A DNA stretch of 37,055 nucleotides, from contig JBGURM010000002.1 of NCBI GenBank assembly GCA_045132035.1, positions 1 through 37,055 of the forward strand. The letters run 5' to 3'. The DNA comes from UBA2450 sp045132035 (GTDB lineage Bacteria > Bacillota_I > Bacilli_A > RFN20 > CAG-826). Made by a program: the position numbers and the translations under genes. Below the pieces are notes generated by a model that worked only from the letters and a program-made list of their open reading frames with translations, was not told where the DNA came from and did not search any database. Below are positions 5,634 to 14,212 of the stretch, piece after piece. Each line of letters starts with the position of its first letter. Position 1 is the first letter of the stretch.

Positions 5634-7994
5634 TTATTTTAAGCTTTCAATGTAGCCTTTGATGTTTGAGGCGTTTTCAAATGTGAGAATTTCATCGCCA
5701 TTTGGAACTAATAATGTTGGTGCTTTTCTTACTTTGTAAGAATTTGTGAGTTCAACATTCTCTTCAGCGTCGATCCATTTATATGGAACACCAGCTTTTT
5801 CAAGTAACATTTTTGCCATCTTGCAGTTTGGACATGTCTTTGTTCCAAAGAGTAATGTTTCACTTAATGTTTTGACTGCTTCTTCACAAGCTTCTTCGCC
5901 TTTTACACCATGAGTGAGTTTGCTTGTTTTAATATTGTATGTCTTACGGTTGAGGAATTCTTCACTCTTACCATCATTCCAGTTTTGAATTGGTCTATAG
6001 TAACCAGTAATACGGGAATAGACTTCGGTTCTTGAACCACATTTTGGACAAATATATTGTTCGCCTGTGATATAACCGTGTTCCTTACATACAGAGTATG
6101 TTGGGGACATTGTGTAATATGGTAAGTGATAGTTTTCAGCGATCTTTCTAACAAGATTCATACAAGATTTCCAGGTTGGGAGTTTTTCACCTAAGAAAGC
6201 GTGGAAAACTGTACCGGAAGTATAAAGTGTTTGTAATTCATCTTGAATATCAAGAGCGGCGAAGATATCGTCTGTGTAGCCAACTGGTAAGTGGGAAGAG
6301 TTAGTGTAATATGGAGTTCTTCCTTCTTCACTAGCGGTAATGATATCTGGATATTTTTCTTTGTCGTGTTTTGCTAAACGATAAGCAGTACTTTCAGCTG
6401 GGGTAGCTTCTAAGTTATAGAGGTCACCATAGAGTTCTTGATAATCAGAGAGTTTGTTTCTCATATGATTGAGAACTTCTTTAGTGAATTCTTGTGCTTC
6501 TGGGTTAGTTAAATCTTTTCTAATCCATCTAGCGTTTAAGCAAGCTTCATTCATACCAACTAAACCGATTGTGGAGAAGTGGTTATTGAATGTTCCAAGG
6601 TATCTCTTGGTGTATGGATATAATCCAGCTTCCAAGAGCTTGGTAATTGTGTTTCTTTTGACCTTTAAGCTTCTAGCAGAGATATCCATGATTTTGTCTA
6701 ATCTTGAATAGAAGTCTTCTTTGTCGGTTGCTAAATAAGCAATACGTGGCATGTTAATAGTAACAACACCGACAGAACCTGTGGATTCGCCTGAACCGAA
6801 GAAACCACCAGATTTCTTTCTTAATTCTCTTAAGTCGAGTCTTAAGCGGCAGCACATACTTCTAACATCACTTGGTTCCATATCGGAGTTAATGTAGTTA
6901 GAGAAATATGGTGTACCATATTTAGCGGTCATTTCGAATAATAGTTTATTATTTTCAGTTTCTGACCAGTCAAATGTTCTTGTAATGGAATATGTTGGGA
7001 TTGGATATTGGAATCCTCTTCCGTTAGCGTCACCTTCAATCATAACTTCGATGAAAGCTTTATTGACCATCGCCATTTCTTCAACACAATCTTTGTATTT
7101 GAAGTCCATTTCTTTTCCACCGACGATAGCGTTGAGTTCTGCCATATCATTTGGAACAACCCAGTCTAATGTGATGTTGGTGAATGGTGCTTGTGTACCC
7201 CATCTTGATGGTGTATTAACACCATAGATGAATGATTGAATACATTGTTTAACTTCTTTATAAGATAAGTGATCTTTCTTAACAAATGGTGCTAAATAGG
7301 TATCAAATGATGAGAAGGCTTGAGCGCCTGCCCATTCATTTTGCATAATTCCTAAGAAGTTAACCATTTGGTTACATAAGGTGGATAAGTGGTTTGCTGG
7401 AGCAGAGGTAATCTTACCAACAACGCCTCCTAAACCTTCTTGAATAAGTTGTTTTAAAGACCAACCGGCACAGTAACCAGTTAACATTGATAAGTCATGA
7501 ATATGAATATCAGCGTTTTTGTGGGCTGCACCAATTTCTTGGTCATAAACTTCACTTAACCAATAGTTCGCGGTAACCGCGCCACTATTTGAAAGAATAA
7601 GTCCACCAACGGAGTATGTGACTGTGGAGTTTTCTTTAACTCTCCAGTCATTAATTTTTAAATAGTTATCAACAGTTTTCTTATAGTCAAGATCAGTGGC
7701 TTTTTGTTCTCTTAAGTTCGCTCTTGCTTTTCTATAAAGCATATAGCTACGAGCGACATCGACATAACCAGCTTGGATTAATGTAACTTCGACTGAATCT
7801 TGAACATCTTCGATATCAATAACATCGTTACGAATTTTGGAGTTCATAGTGGCAGCCACTCTAAGTGATAACATGTTGATGATGTCATCATTGTAGAACT
7901 TGTGTTCTGCCATGAAAGCCTTCTCAATGGCTTTTGATACTTTACTTAGATCGAACTCTTCAAGAGCTCCATCTCTCTTTCTAATGCTGAGCAT
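5634..7994 (-). CDS. nrdD: Class III (anaerobic) ribonucleoside-triphosphate reductase with C-terminal glutaredoxin domain
   Basis: 786 residues, longer than standard NrdD (about 700-710). Order: ATP-cone allosteric domain (about 3-93); the large catalytic barrel ending with the NSSHLPVGYTDD and YTSGTVFHAF motifs; a zinc site (CxxH then CPKC); the glycyl-radical region SRITGYYRP; and from about 712 a complete glutaredoxin-like domain with TCPNC (C721, C724) and cis-proline KAPTLLV. It makes dNTPs from NTPs in the absence of oxygen. AAGGGGGA precedes the ATG at 7994. It is cotranscribed with the adjacent thioredoxin reductase. The fusion suggests an intramolecular disulfide reductant instead of formate, as described for redoxin-dependent NrdD groups. 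Confidence 0.95.
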   Translation of the reverse strand: MLSIRKRDGALEEFDLSKVSKAIEKAFMAEHKFYNDDIINMLSLRVAATMNSKIRNDVIDIEDVQDSVEVTLIQAGYVDVARSYMLYRKARANLREQKATDLDYKKTVDNYLKINDWRVKENSTVTYSVGGLILSNSGAVTANYWLSEVYDQEIGAAHKNADIHIHDLSMLTGYCAGWSLKQLIQEGLGGVVGKITSAPANHLSTLCNQMVNFLGIMQNEWAGAQAFSSFDTYLAPFVKKDHLSYKEVKQCIQSFIYGVNTPSRWGTQAPFTNITLDWVVPNDMAELNAIVGGKEMDFKYKDCVEEMAMVNKAFIEVMIEGDANGRGFQYPIPTYSITRTFDWSETENNKLLFEMTAKYGTPYFSNYINSDMEPSDVRSMCCRLRLDLRELRKKSGGFFGSGESTGSVGVVTINMPRIAYLATDKEDFYSRLDKIMDISARSLKVKRNTITKLLEAGLYPYTKRYLGTFNNHFSTIGLVGMNEACLNARWIRKDLTNPEAQEFTKEVLNHMRNKLSDYQELYGDLYNLEATPAESTAYRLAKHDKEKYPDIITASEEGRTPYYTNSSHLPVGYTDDIFAALDIQDELQTLYTSGTVFHAFLGEKLPTWKSCMNLVRKIAENYHLPYYTMSPTYSVCKEHGYITGEQYICPKCGSRTEVYSRITGYYRPIQNWNDGKSEEFLNRKTYNIKTSKLTHGVKGEEACEEAVKTLSETLLFGTKTCPNCKMAKMLLEKAGVPYKWIDAEENVELTNSYKVRKAPTLLVPNGDEILTFENASNIKGYIESLK

Positions 7995-8076
7995 AAAAAA
8001 TCCCCCTTTTATGTTTATGGCATTTATATATATTTTTAACTATTGTTGCTATACTCTCGAAAATGCGAGTGTGTAA

Positions 8077-8105
8077 ATACTAATTTATTAATACTACAAG
8101 TTCAA
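8077..8105 (-). promoter_or_regulatory. Candidate promoter of nrdD-trxB
   Basis: Minus-strand TTGAAC (8100-8105), exact 17-bp spacer, TAGTAT (8077-8082). It gives a leader of about 75 nt ending in a strong AAGGGGGA site. No NrdR-box pair (ACACnATATnTnGTGT-like) was found nearby. Confidence 0.5.
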
Positions 8106-8132
8106 TAAAAAAATATAAATATTTTCAATTAT

Positions 8133-8147
8133 TTAGACACTGTCCAA
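8133..8147. promoter_or_regulatory. Near-perfect inverted repeat upstream of the nrdD promoter
   Basis: TTAGACA-C-TGTCCAA: 7-bp arms with a single mismatch, centred about 35 bp upstream of the nrdD -35. It could bind an activator or repressor of nrdD, or belong to neither gene. Confidence 0.3.
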
Positions 8148-8202
8148 AAATGTAATATTTATACTTTTATTTATAGTTGACTTGTGTATGTGTGTTAGAA
8201 AT

Positions 8203-9390
8203 TTACTTTACTAAATCAACAACGACATCGATCATTTTTTCGAACTCTTGAACATCTAAGAATTCGTATCTACCGTGGTGGTTATAACTGCCAGTTCCTA
8301 AGTTAGGTGTAATTAAGCCGTTTTTTGAGAATGTTGCACCGTCAGTGCCACCTCTAATAGCTCCTAAGCTTGGTTCAACACCGTTCTTTTTAAGTGCTTC
8401 TTTAGCGCGTCTAATCGCCATAGGTTTTTTATCAACATATTTGCGCATGTTGACATATTGTTTTTTAAATGTTACTTCGAAACTCGCTGAAGGGTATAAT
8501 TTGCTCATTTTTGCAACGATACCTTTTATTGTATCGATTCTTTTATTGATGCCTTTGTCTTTGAAATCTCTAAGAATCATATTGATCGAAGCGATTTCAG
8601 AATTACCATTTAAATTATTAATATGATAGAAGCCTTGTTTGTCTTCGCTTTCATATGGTGTTTCTTTTGGAATATAACTAATTAATTCACTTGCAAGGTT
8701 AATAGCGTTAATTAATTTGCCTTTTCCTTCTCCTGGATGGATAGAAACACCTTTAATTTGGATGGTTGCACCATAGGCATTGAAGTTCTCACATTCAATC
8801 TTATCAATTGCGCTTCCATCGATTGTGTAAGCATATTTAGCGTTCATTTCACGATAATTGAAATGTAGTGGTCCTTCACCAATTTCTTCATCGACAGTGA
8901 AACAAACACAAATAGTGCTATGTTTTTCTTCTGGGTGATCATGGAAATATTGTAAAGCGTTCATAATGATAGCGATTCCAGCTTTATCATCAGCGCCTAA
9001 AAGTGTATTTCCATCAGTAATAACTAAATCGTGTCCGATGTGCTTATTTAAAATTGGGAATTGTTTTGGATCCATTTTAAGTCCGTTAGCAAGTTTAATT
9101 GTCCCACCTAAATAGTTTTTAACTAAATGAGGTTTAACATTAGCGCCAGTGACTTCTAAAGCAGTGTCCATATGAGCGTTAAGTCCAATTCTTGAACCTT
9201 TGCCTGGTAAATGTCCATAAACATTACCAAACTCATCCATATGAGCGTCTTCTAATCCTAATTCTAATAATTCGTGTACGAGCAAATAGCCGAGATTCTT
9301 TTGTTTCTCAGTACTTGGAGTAGTTCCGGTTGTATCGTCAGATTGAGTGTCAATTTGAACGTATTTAATAAAACGATTTAGCTTATCCAT
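8203..9390 (-). CDS. pepT: Peptidase T (tripeptide aminopeptidase, M20B)
   Basis: 395 residues from the ATG at 9390 (start MDKLNRFIKY). An in-frame GTG at 9438 is rejected because it lies within the promoter. Zinc ligands of the M20 family are visible: HMD in GLNAHMDTA, D in LLGADDKAG, EE in TVDEEIGEG, and the C-terminal GGTDGATFS and NHHGRYEF motifs. It removes the N-terminal residue from tripeptides in the cytoplasm. It is a single gene with its own extended -10 promoter and an AAGGAAA sequence in its leader. No terminator hairpin is obvious downstream before nrdD. Confidence 0.93.
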   Translation of the reverse strand: MDKLNRFIKYVQIDTQSDDTTGTTPSTEKQKNLGYLLVHELLELGLEDAHMDEFGNVYGHLPGKGSRIGLNAHMDTALEVTGANVKPHLVKNYLGGTIKLANGLKMDPKQFPILNKHIGHDLVITDGNTLLGADDKAGIAIIMNALQYFHDHPEEKHSTICVCFTVDEEIGEGPLHFNYREMNAKYAYTIDGSAIDKIECENFNAYGATIQIKGVSIHPGEGKGKLINAINLASELISYIPKETPYESEDKQGFYHINNLNGNSEIASINMILRDFKDKGINKRIDTIKGIVAKMSKLYPSASFEVTFKKQYVNMRKYVDKKPMAIRRAKEALKKNGVEPSLGAIRGGTDGATFSKNGLITPNLGTGSYNHHGRYEFLDVQEFEKMIDVVVDLVK

Positions 9391-9428
9391 ATTGTTCCCA
9401 ATTTCCTTGTTTTTAAGTTTCAATAATG

Positions 9429-9437
9429 AGTATATCA
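9429..9437 (-). promoter_or_regulatory. Extended -10 promoter of pepT
   Basis: Minus-strand TGATATACT (TG-n-TATACT), about 38 nt upstream of the ATG at 9390, leaving a short leader that contains AAGGAAA. Confidence 0.5.
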
Positions 9438-9538
9438 CAAATATAATGAGTGCTTAATTGAATATTTATTTTTTGATTAAAAATTAAACTACAAATATAT
9501 AAAAATCGATAACGAAAAATAAACGACTAATCACGAAA

Positions 9539-9572
9539 ACTATACTTAATTATAAAATTAAAGTATAATAGT
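9539..9572 (+). promoter_or_regulatory. Promoter of the kinase-like/prs/queuosine operon inside an inverted repeat
   Basis: TATAAT (9564-9569) ends 7 nt before the ATG at 9577, with no Shine-Dalgarno between. The box lies in an imperfect inverted repeat, ACTATACTT (9539-9547) and AAGTATAATAGT (9561-9572, two extra bases), which spans the -35 to -10 region and could be an operator. Confidence 0.45.
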
Positions 9573-9576
9573 TAAG

Positions 9577-10158
9577 ATGGAAATCGTAAAAATCAAGCAT
9601 AGAGAATTTTCAATTATTCAGATTATATCTGATAATTCTTTTATCGCCGAAAGAAAAAATAAGAAATTTTTTGTTAGAAAATTCACTCCAAAGACTCAAG
9701 AGGGCGAGGAAGTGAGCTATGCGGTAGAAAAAATCTCAATGTCAGGTGTTAAATCCCCTAAACTTTATTGGATTGATAAGAAGGCTGGATACATCGTTAG
9801 TGAGTATCTTGAAGGCCAACTTATGAGCGAGTATTTAGGACAAAATGATATGAGCGAATCTTTATACGAAAAGCTCTTCAATAATGCCTATTTAGCAAAG
9901 CGCGCAAACATAACTTTGGACTATGAACCAGATAAGTGGATGATCGTTAATAATGAGCTTTATTACATCTATCCAATGTTCATCATTTATAAGAAAGAAA
10001 AGGATCTCACAGAGCGTTATATCAGACTCTGGTTTAACACAAAGGAATTAGCAAAATTCTTAAGCGAAAAAAACGTTTTTTACGACAAAAATCGTATTAA
10101 AGATGAATATTCCACTAATAAACAGATAGTTTTAATGGTGTGCAAATATTATAGGTGA
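9577..10158 (+). CDS. Protein-kinase-fold-like protein with degenerate active site, unknown function
   Basis: 193 residues. I do not recognise a named family, but the layout resembles a small protein-kinase/aminoglycoside-kinase fold. There is a beta-rich N-lobe with SFIAERKNKKFFVRKF (a lysine-bearing strand), then a hinge-like GYIVSEYLEG (about 71-80). Where active kinases carry HGDxxxxN and a metal-binding Asp, it has LDYEPDKWMIVNNELYYIYP, so the catalytic His and the Asp of the metal motif are not obvious. This suggests a pseudokinase or nucleotide-binding protein. First gene of the operon, 3 nt before prs. Apparently leaderless. Confidence 0.5.
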   Translation: MEIVKIKHREFSIIQIISDNSFIAERKNKKFFVRKFTPKTQEGEEVSYAVEKISMSGVKSPKLYWIDKKAGYIVSEYLEGQLMSEYLGQNDMSESLYEKLFNNAYLAKRANITLDYEPDKWMIVNNELYYIYPMFIIYKKEKDLTERYIRLWFNTKELAKFLSEKNVFYDKNRIKDEYSTNKQIVLMVCKYYR

Positions 10159-10161
10159 CAT

Positions 10162-11064
10162 ATGGAAAAGTATATTGTATTTTCAATCAGTTCCAACTCT
10201 GAAGTAGCTGAAAAAGTTGCAAGGAAATACGGGGCAGAACTAGGCGTTGTTTCAATCGATACATTCGCTGATGGAGAGGTCTTAGTCAAGTCATTGAGTG
10301 ACGTCAAAGATAAGAACGTTATCATCATCGAATCAACCGCTAAAAATGCTCACGAAATTTTATTCGAACTCTTGCTACTTGTTGACTCAGTAAAAAGAGC
10401 GGGAGCAAAAACAGTTAGACTCTTCATTCCATACTTTGGATATTCTAGACAAGAGAGAGTGTCTTGGTTTAACGAGCCAGTATCATGTGAAGTTGTTGCT
10501 AGAATTTTAGACACTGCAAAAGTCGATGAAATATTAACCTTCGATTTACATCATCCAGATATTAAGAATTTTTTCCAGACACCTTTCAGAAGTTTATCGA
10601 CAACCAAGTTATTTGCGGACTACTATAAAAATTATTTCCACGCCAATAATATCGATATTAAGGATGTTGTGATTGTTTCTCCAGATCATGGAAGTAACAC
10701 TCGTGCTGACTTATTAGTTAAAGAACTTGAAGGATCAAGAAAAACAATTTTGAACAAATATCGTCCAAAGCCAAATCTTGCTGAACATCTTGAAGTTAAT
10801 GTTGAAGAAGTTAAAGACAAGGTTTGTGTTATCATCGATGACATTATTGACACTGGTGGAACAATTATCTCTGCCGCTGATTTATTAGTTAGAAGCGGAG
10901 CTAGATTAGTTTTAGTTGGAGCATCTCATGGTGTTTTCTCTCCAAACAGCATTAACAAATTAAGAGAATCACCAATCGATGATATTGTGGTTACAAACAC
11001 AATTGAAAAGAGATTGCCAAAAGAAATACATATTACAGATATATCTGAATTAATAGAGTTATAA
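10162..11064 (+). CDS. prs: Ribose-phosphate pyrophosphokinase (PRPP synthetase)
   Basis: 300 residues. Makes PRPP from ribose-5-phosphate and ATP for nucleotide synthesis. Signatures are DTFADGE near the N-terminus, the ATP/ribose loop region RLFIPYFGYSRQ, the FDLHHPDI motif, and the PRPP-binding loop VCVIIDDIIDTGGT. It is slightly shorter than the common 310-320. An AGGTG site overlaps the stop of the upstream gene, 3 nt separating the frames. The PRPP product links with ribokinase and nucleoside hydrolase in the left part of the window, though these are in another operon. Confidence 0.92.
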   Translation: MEKYIVFSISSNSEVAEKVARKYGAELGVVSIDTFADGEVLVKSLSDVKDKNVIIIESTAKNAHEILFELLLLVDSVKRAGAKTVRLFIPYFGYSRQERVSWFNEPVSCEVVARILDTAKVDEILTFDLHHPDIKNFFQTPFRSLSTTKLFADYYKNYFHANNIDIKDVVIVSPDHGSNTRADLLVKELEGSRKTILNKYRPKPNLAEHLEVNVEEVKDKVCVIIDDIIDTGGTIISAADLLVRSGARLVLVGASHGVFSPNSINKLRESPIDDIVVTNTIEKRLPKEIHITDISELIEL

Positions 11065-11077
11065 GGAGTTTAAAAAA

Positions 11078-11437
11078 ATGAAATACTGTACAAAATGTGG
11101 CGCATCAATGGAAGATGATGCATCATTCTGCCCACACTGTGGCGCAAAAGTTGATGGTGGTCAAACCATTGAACCAGAGCCAGCTCAGGCTAATACAAAA
11201 ACCAAAAAGCGTGATAATACTTTAATGACTATCGCGTTAGTCCTTTGTATTATTAACACTGTATTATGTGGGTTTGCTCTCATCCCATTAATTTGGATGG
11301 TTCCATTAACCGTTGCTTTAAATAACAAAATCAATAACAAAGAACCAATTTCAGTTGCTTTTAAAGTAGTGATCTTGATCTTTGTTGAATTAATCGCTGG
11401 TATCTTACTCCTTGTTGGAGACGATAGCGATGAATAA
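11078..11437 (+). CDS. Zinc-ribbon membrane protein
   Basis: 119 residues. The N-terminal zinc ribbon has C4-x2-C7 and C18-x2-C21 (CTKCG and CPHCG). A Pro/Gln/Lys-rich linker follows, then two hydrophobic segments (about 49-75 and 92-113) and an acidic tail. A cytoplasmic zinc knuckle on a membrane anchor is inferred. Preceded by AAGGAG; its last codons overlap the tgt start by 8 nt. The same general architecture recurs in the gene at 15019. Function unknown. Confidence 0.75.
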   Translation: MKYCTKCGASMEDDASFCPHCGAKVDGGQTIEPEPAQANTKTKKRDNTLMTIALVLCIINTVLCGFALIPLIWMVPLTVALNNKINNKEPISVAFKVVILIFVELIAGILLLVGDDSDE

Positions 11438-12554
11438 TTTCTATTTAGAAATTAAACACATTGATAAAAAGACAGGCGCAAGATATGGAATTCTTCACAC
11501 TCCACACGGAGACGTTGAAGTTCCAATGTTTATGCCTGTTGGCACTTTAGCAACCGTAAAATCATTATCCCCTGAAGAACTTCACCAAATGGGAGCGGGT
11601 GTTATTTTAGCTAACACTTATCATTTATCCATTAGACCAGGCGCGGATATTGTCGCCAAAGCTGGTGGGTTACATAAATTTATGAATTGGGATGGCCCAA
11701 TCTTAACTGATTCTGGTGGATTCCAAGTCTTTTCCTTAGCAGAAAAAAGAAAGATTACTGAAGAAGGAGTACATTTTAAAAATCACCTTAATGGTGATAA
11801 ACTCTTCTTTTCTCCAGAAACTGCGATTGAAATCCAAGAAAAGTTAGGTGCAGACATTATAATGTCTTTTGATGAATGTATTCCTTATCCATCCAATTAT
11901 GAATACACAAAAAAGTCCACTGAAAGAACCTTAAGATGGGCTAAAAGAGGACTAGAAGCACATAAAAGAGAAGATCAAGCTCTCTTTGGAATTGTCCAAG
12001 GTGGAGACTATGAAGATTTAAGAAAAATGTGCGCTGAAGAATTAGCAAAGATGGATTTCCCTGGTTACTCAATTGGAGGAACTTCAATTGGAGAACCTAA
12101 GGAAGTCTGCTTTAGAATGATTGATTACGCAGTGAAATATCTTCCAAGTGATAAACCAAGATACCTAATGGGTGTTGGTTCTATCGACTATTTATTAGGC
12201 GGCATTGCTCGTGGCATTGATATGTTTGATTGTGTTTTACCAACCAGATTAGCACGTCATGGAGCGTTAATGACACATACCGGAAGAGTGAATATTAGAG
12301 ACGCTAAATATAAAGAAGACTTCACTTCTTTAGACACAAAATGTGATTGCTATTGCTGCAAAAATTACACAAAAGCATACCTCAGACATTTATATGTCTG
12401 TGATGAGATATTTGGAAAGAGATTACTTTCAATCCATAATATTCGTTTCTTAATCAATTTAATGGAAGGTGCTAGAGAAGCAATTAAAGAAGATCGCTTT
12501 GAAGAATATATGAAAATCACTCTAGCAGCGTTTGGAGATTCAAGAGGATTCTAA
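11430..12554 (+). CDS. tgt: tRNA-guanine transglycosylase (queuosine pathway)
   Basis: 374 residues from the ATG at 11430, with GGAG upstream. Exchanges G34 of GUN-anticodon tRNAs for preQ1 (bacterial type). Motifs are DSGGFQVFSL with the general-acid Asp, FGIVQGG, a DCVLPTR region with the nucleophile context, and the zinc site CDCYCC. The base-pocket motif usually reads GGLSVGE but is GGTSIGE here. Followed at once by queA and queH, giving a contiguous tRNA modification set. No preQ1 synthesis genes (queC, D, E, F) are in the window, so precursor salvage is possible (inference). Confidence 0.93.
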   Translation: MNNFYLEIKHIDKKTGARYGILHTPHGDVEVPMFMPVGTLATVKSLSPEELHQMGAGVILANTYHLSIRPGADIVAKAGGLHKFMNWDGPILTDSGGFQVFSLAEKRKITEEGVHFKNHLNGDKLFFSPETAIEIQEKLGADIIMSFDECIPYPSNYEYTKKSTERTLRWAKRGLEAHKREDQALFGIVQGGDYEDLRKMCAEELAKMDFPGYSIGGTSIGEPKEVCFRMIDYAVKYLPSDKPRYLMGVGSIDYLLGGIARGIDMFDCVLPTRLARHGALMTHTGRVNIRDAKYKEDFTSLDTKCDCYCCKNYTKAYLRHLYVCDEIFGKRLLSIHNIRFLINLMEGAREAIKEDRFEEYMKITLAAFGDSRGF

Positions 12555-12555
12555 T

Positions 12556-13587
12556 ATGGATATTAATTTATTTGATTTTTATCTTCCTGAAGAACTAATC
12601 GCTCAAAAACCATCAGATAAAAGAGACCATTCTCATCTTTTAGCAATTAATAAAGATACACATACATATGAAGATAAGATGTTTTACGACATCATTGATT
12701 ATCTTAGACCTGGAGATGTTTTAGTAAGAAATAACACAAAAGTTATCCCTGCTCGTTTAATCGGAATAAAAGAAGTTACAGGCGCACACTGCGAAACTTT
12801 ACTTTTAAAACAAGTTGGAGATGACACTTGGGAATGTTTAACTAAACCCGCTAAATCACTTAAAGTTGGTGCAAGAATCAACTATGGTGAAGGTAAACTA
12901 ATTGGCGAAGTAGTGAAAGAAAAAGATGAAGGAATTAGAGATATCAAATTCCATTATCAAGGCATCTTTTTAGAAGTGCTTGATTCGCTTGGTAAGATGC
13001 CGTTACCTCCATATATTAAAGAACAACTCTGTGGTAATGATAGATATCAAACAGTCTACGCAAAATATGAAGGAAGTGCAGCGGCGCCAACCGCTGGTTT
13101 TCACTTCACCGAAGAATTATTTGAAAGAATAAAAGCTAAAGGAATTGAAGTTTTAGACATTACACTACATATTGGACTGGGTACCTTTAGACCTGTTAAA
13201 GTTGAAGACACCGATAATCACGTTATGCACTCAGAAGAATATGAGATTACTCAAGAGGTGTGTGATCGACTTAATTTAGCGAAAAAAGAAGGTCGAAGAA
13301 TTATCGCTATTGGAACTACTTCAGTTAGAACATTAGAAGCCAATATACAAGAGTTCAATGCCTTCACTCCAATAAAGAAAGAAACCAATATTTTTATCAC
13401 CCCTGGATACACCTTTAAGGCAGTGGATTGTATCATCACAAACTTCCATCTTCCTAAGAGCACCCTCATCATGCTAGTGAGTGCTTTCCTTGGTAGAGAA
13501 TTCACCCTTGAAGTCTATAAACACGCCGTTGAAAAAGAATATCATTTTTTCTCATTTGGGGACTCAATGTTCATTTATGGAAAATAA
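12556..13587 (+). CDS. queA: S-adenosylmethionine:tRNA ribosyltransferase-isomerase
   Basis: 343 residues from the ATG at 12556 (MDINLFDFYLPEELIAQKP, the classic QueA N-terminus) just after the tgt stop, with AGAGG in the tgt 3' end. Transfers and isomerises the ribosyl group of SAM onto preQ1-tRNA to give epoxyqueuosine. Recognisable blocks are the VRNNTKVIPARL region, the APTAGFHFTEEL motif, LHIGLGTFRPV and the C-terminal TNFHLPKSTLIMLVSAF. Overlaps queH by 11 nt. Standard length and motif set. Confidence 0.95.
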   Translation: MDINLFDFYLPEELIAQKPSDKRDHSHLLAINKDTHTYEDKMFYDIIDYLRPGDVLVRNNTKVIPARLIGIKEVTGAHCETLLLKQVGDDTWECLTKPAKSLKVGARINYGEGKLIGEVVKEKDEGIRDIKFHYQGIFLEVLDSLGKMPLPPYIKEQLCGNDRYQTVYAKYEGSAAAPTAGFHFTEELFERIKAKGIEVLDITLHIGLGTFRPVKVEDTDNHVMHSEEYEITQEVCDRLNLAKKEGRRIIAIGTTSVRTLEANIQEFNAFTPIKKETNIFITPGYTFKAVDCIITNFHLPKSTLIMLVSAFLGREFTLEVYKHAVEKEYHFFSFGDSMFIYGK

Positions 13588-14212
13588 CAAAAATTACCAG
13601 CGAATTTTAGAAAAACAACTGCAAAACATCGAAATTTCTGGAAAAAAACCAAAATTATTGATACATGCTTGCTGTGGTCCTTGCTTCACAATTCCTCATG
13701 AAATTTTGAAGAATTATTTTGATATTACGATTCTATATAACAACTCAAACATCTACCCAAAAGAGGAGCATGATAGAAGATTGAATGAACTCAAAAAGTA
13801 TCTCTCTGATATCGGAGTTAAAATCAAAGTAATTGAGACCGAATACGATAACGAAAATTATAATAAAGATTTAGAGCCTAGAGCGGCTGATAAAGAAGGT
13901 CACGAACGTTGTCGAATCTGTTTTAGAAAACGTTTAAGAGAAGGCTTTGAATATGCCTATAAAAACGGCTACGAATATTTTGGAACTGTTATGACAATCA
14001 GTAGATATAAGAACGCTCAAGATATCAATAAAATTGGAGAAGAACTTAATAAAGAATATCCTACAGTTAAGTGGTTATACGCTGATTTTAAAAAGAATGA
14101 TGGATATGAAAAATCACTAATCATCATTAAAGAACATGAGATGTATTTCCAAGAATATTGTGGTTGTAAATATTCTTATGAAGCTTATTTAAAGAAGAAA
14201 GCTATAGAGTAA
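13577..14212 (+). CDS. queH: Epoxyqueuosine reductase QueH
   Basis: 211 residues from the ATG at 13577, overlapping the queA stop. Reduces epoxyqueuosine to queuosine in tRNA, replacing the cobalamin-dependent QueG. Characteristic cysteines are HACCGPC (C32, C33, C36), C112-x2-C115 and YCGC (C195, C197), the ligand set for the iron-sulfur/metal site of the family (DUF208). Last gene of the operon. It converges with the membrane protein gene at 14202 and their 3' ends overlap by 11 nt, with no hairpin terminator between. Confidence 0.92.
   Translation: MENNKNYQRILEKQLQNIEISGKKPKLLIHACCGPCFTIPHEILKNYFDITILYNNSNIYPKEEHDRRLNELKKYLSDIGVKIKVIETEYDNENYNKDLEPRAADKEGHERCRICFRKRLREGFEYAYKNGYEYFGTVMTISRYKNAQDINKIGEELNKEYPTVKWLYADFKKNDGYEKSLIIIKEHEMYFQEYCGCKYSYEAYLKKKAIE

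Noticed and set aside
8058..8075. Hairpin CTCG...CGAG in the nrdD leader as a terminator or switch
   Set aside because: Only four contiguous pairs and no T-tract; too weak to call.
7995..8202. NrdR boxes upstream of nrdD
   Set aside because: No pair of ACACnATATnTnGTGT-like sites at the expected spacing; only the inverted repeat at 8133-8147 and a promoter were seen.
11065..11429. preQ1 riboswitch near the queuosine genes
   Set aside because: The spacing between prs, the zinc-ribbon gene and tgt leaves no room, and no preQ1-type hairpin plus A-rich tail is seen; the operon promoter at 9564 is essentially leaderless.
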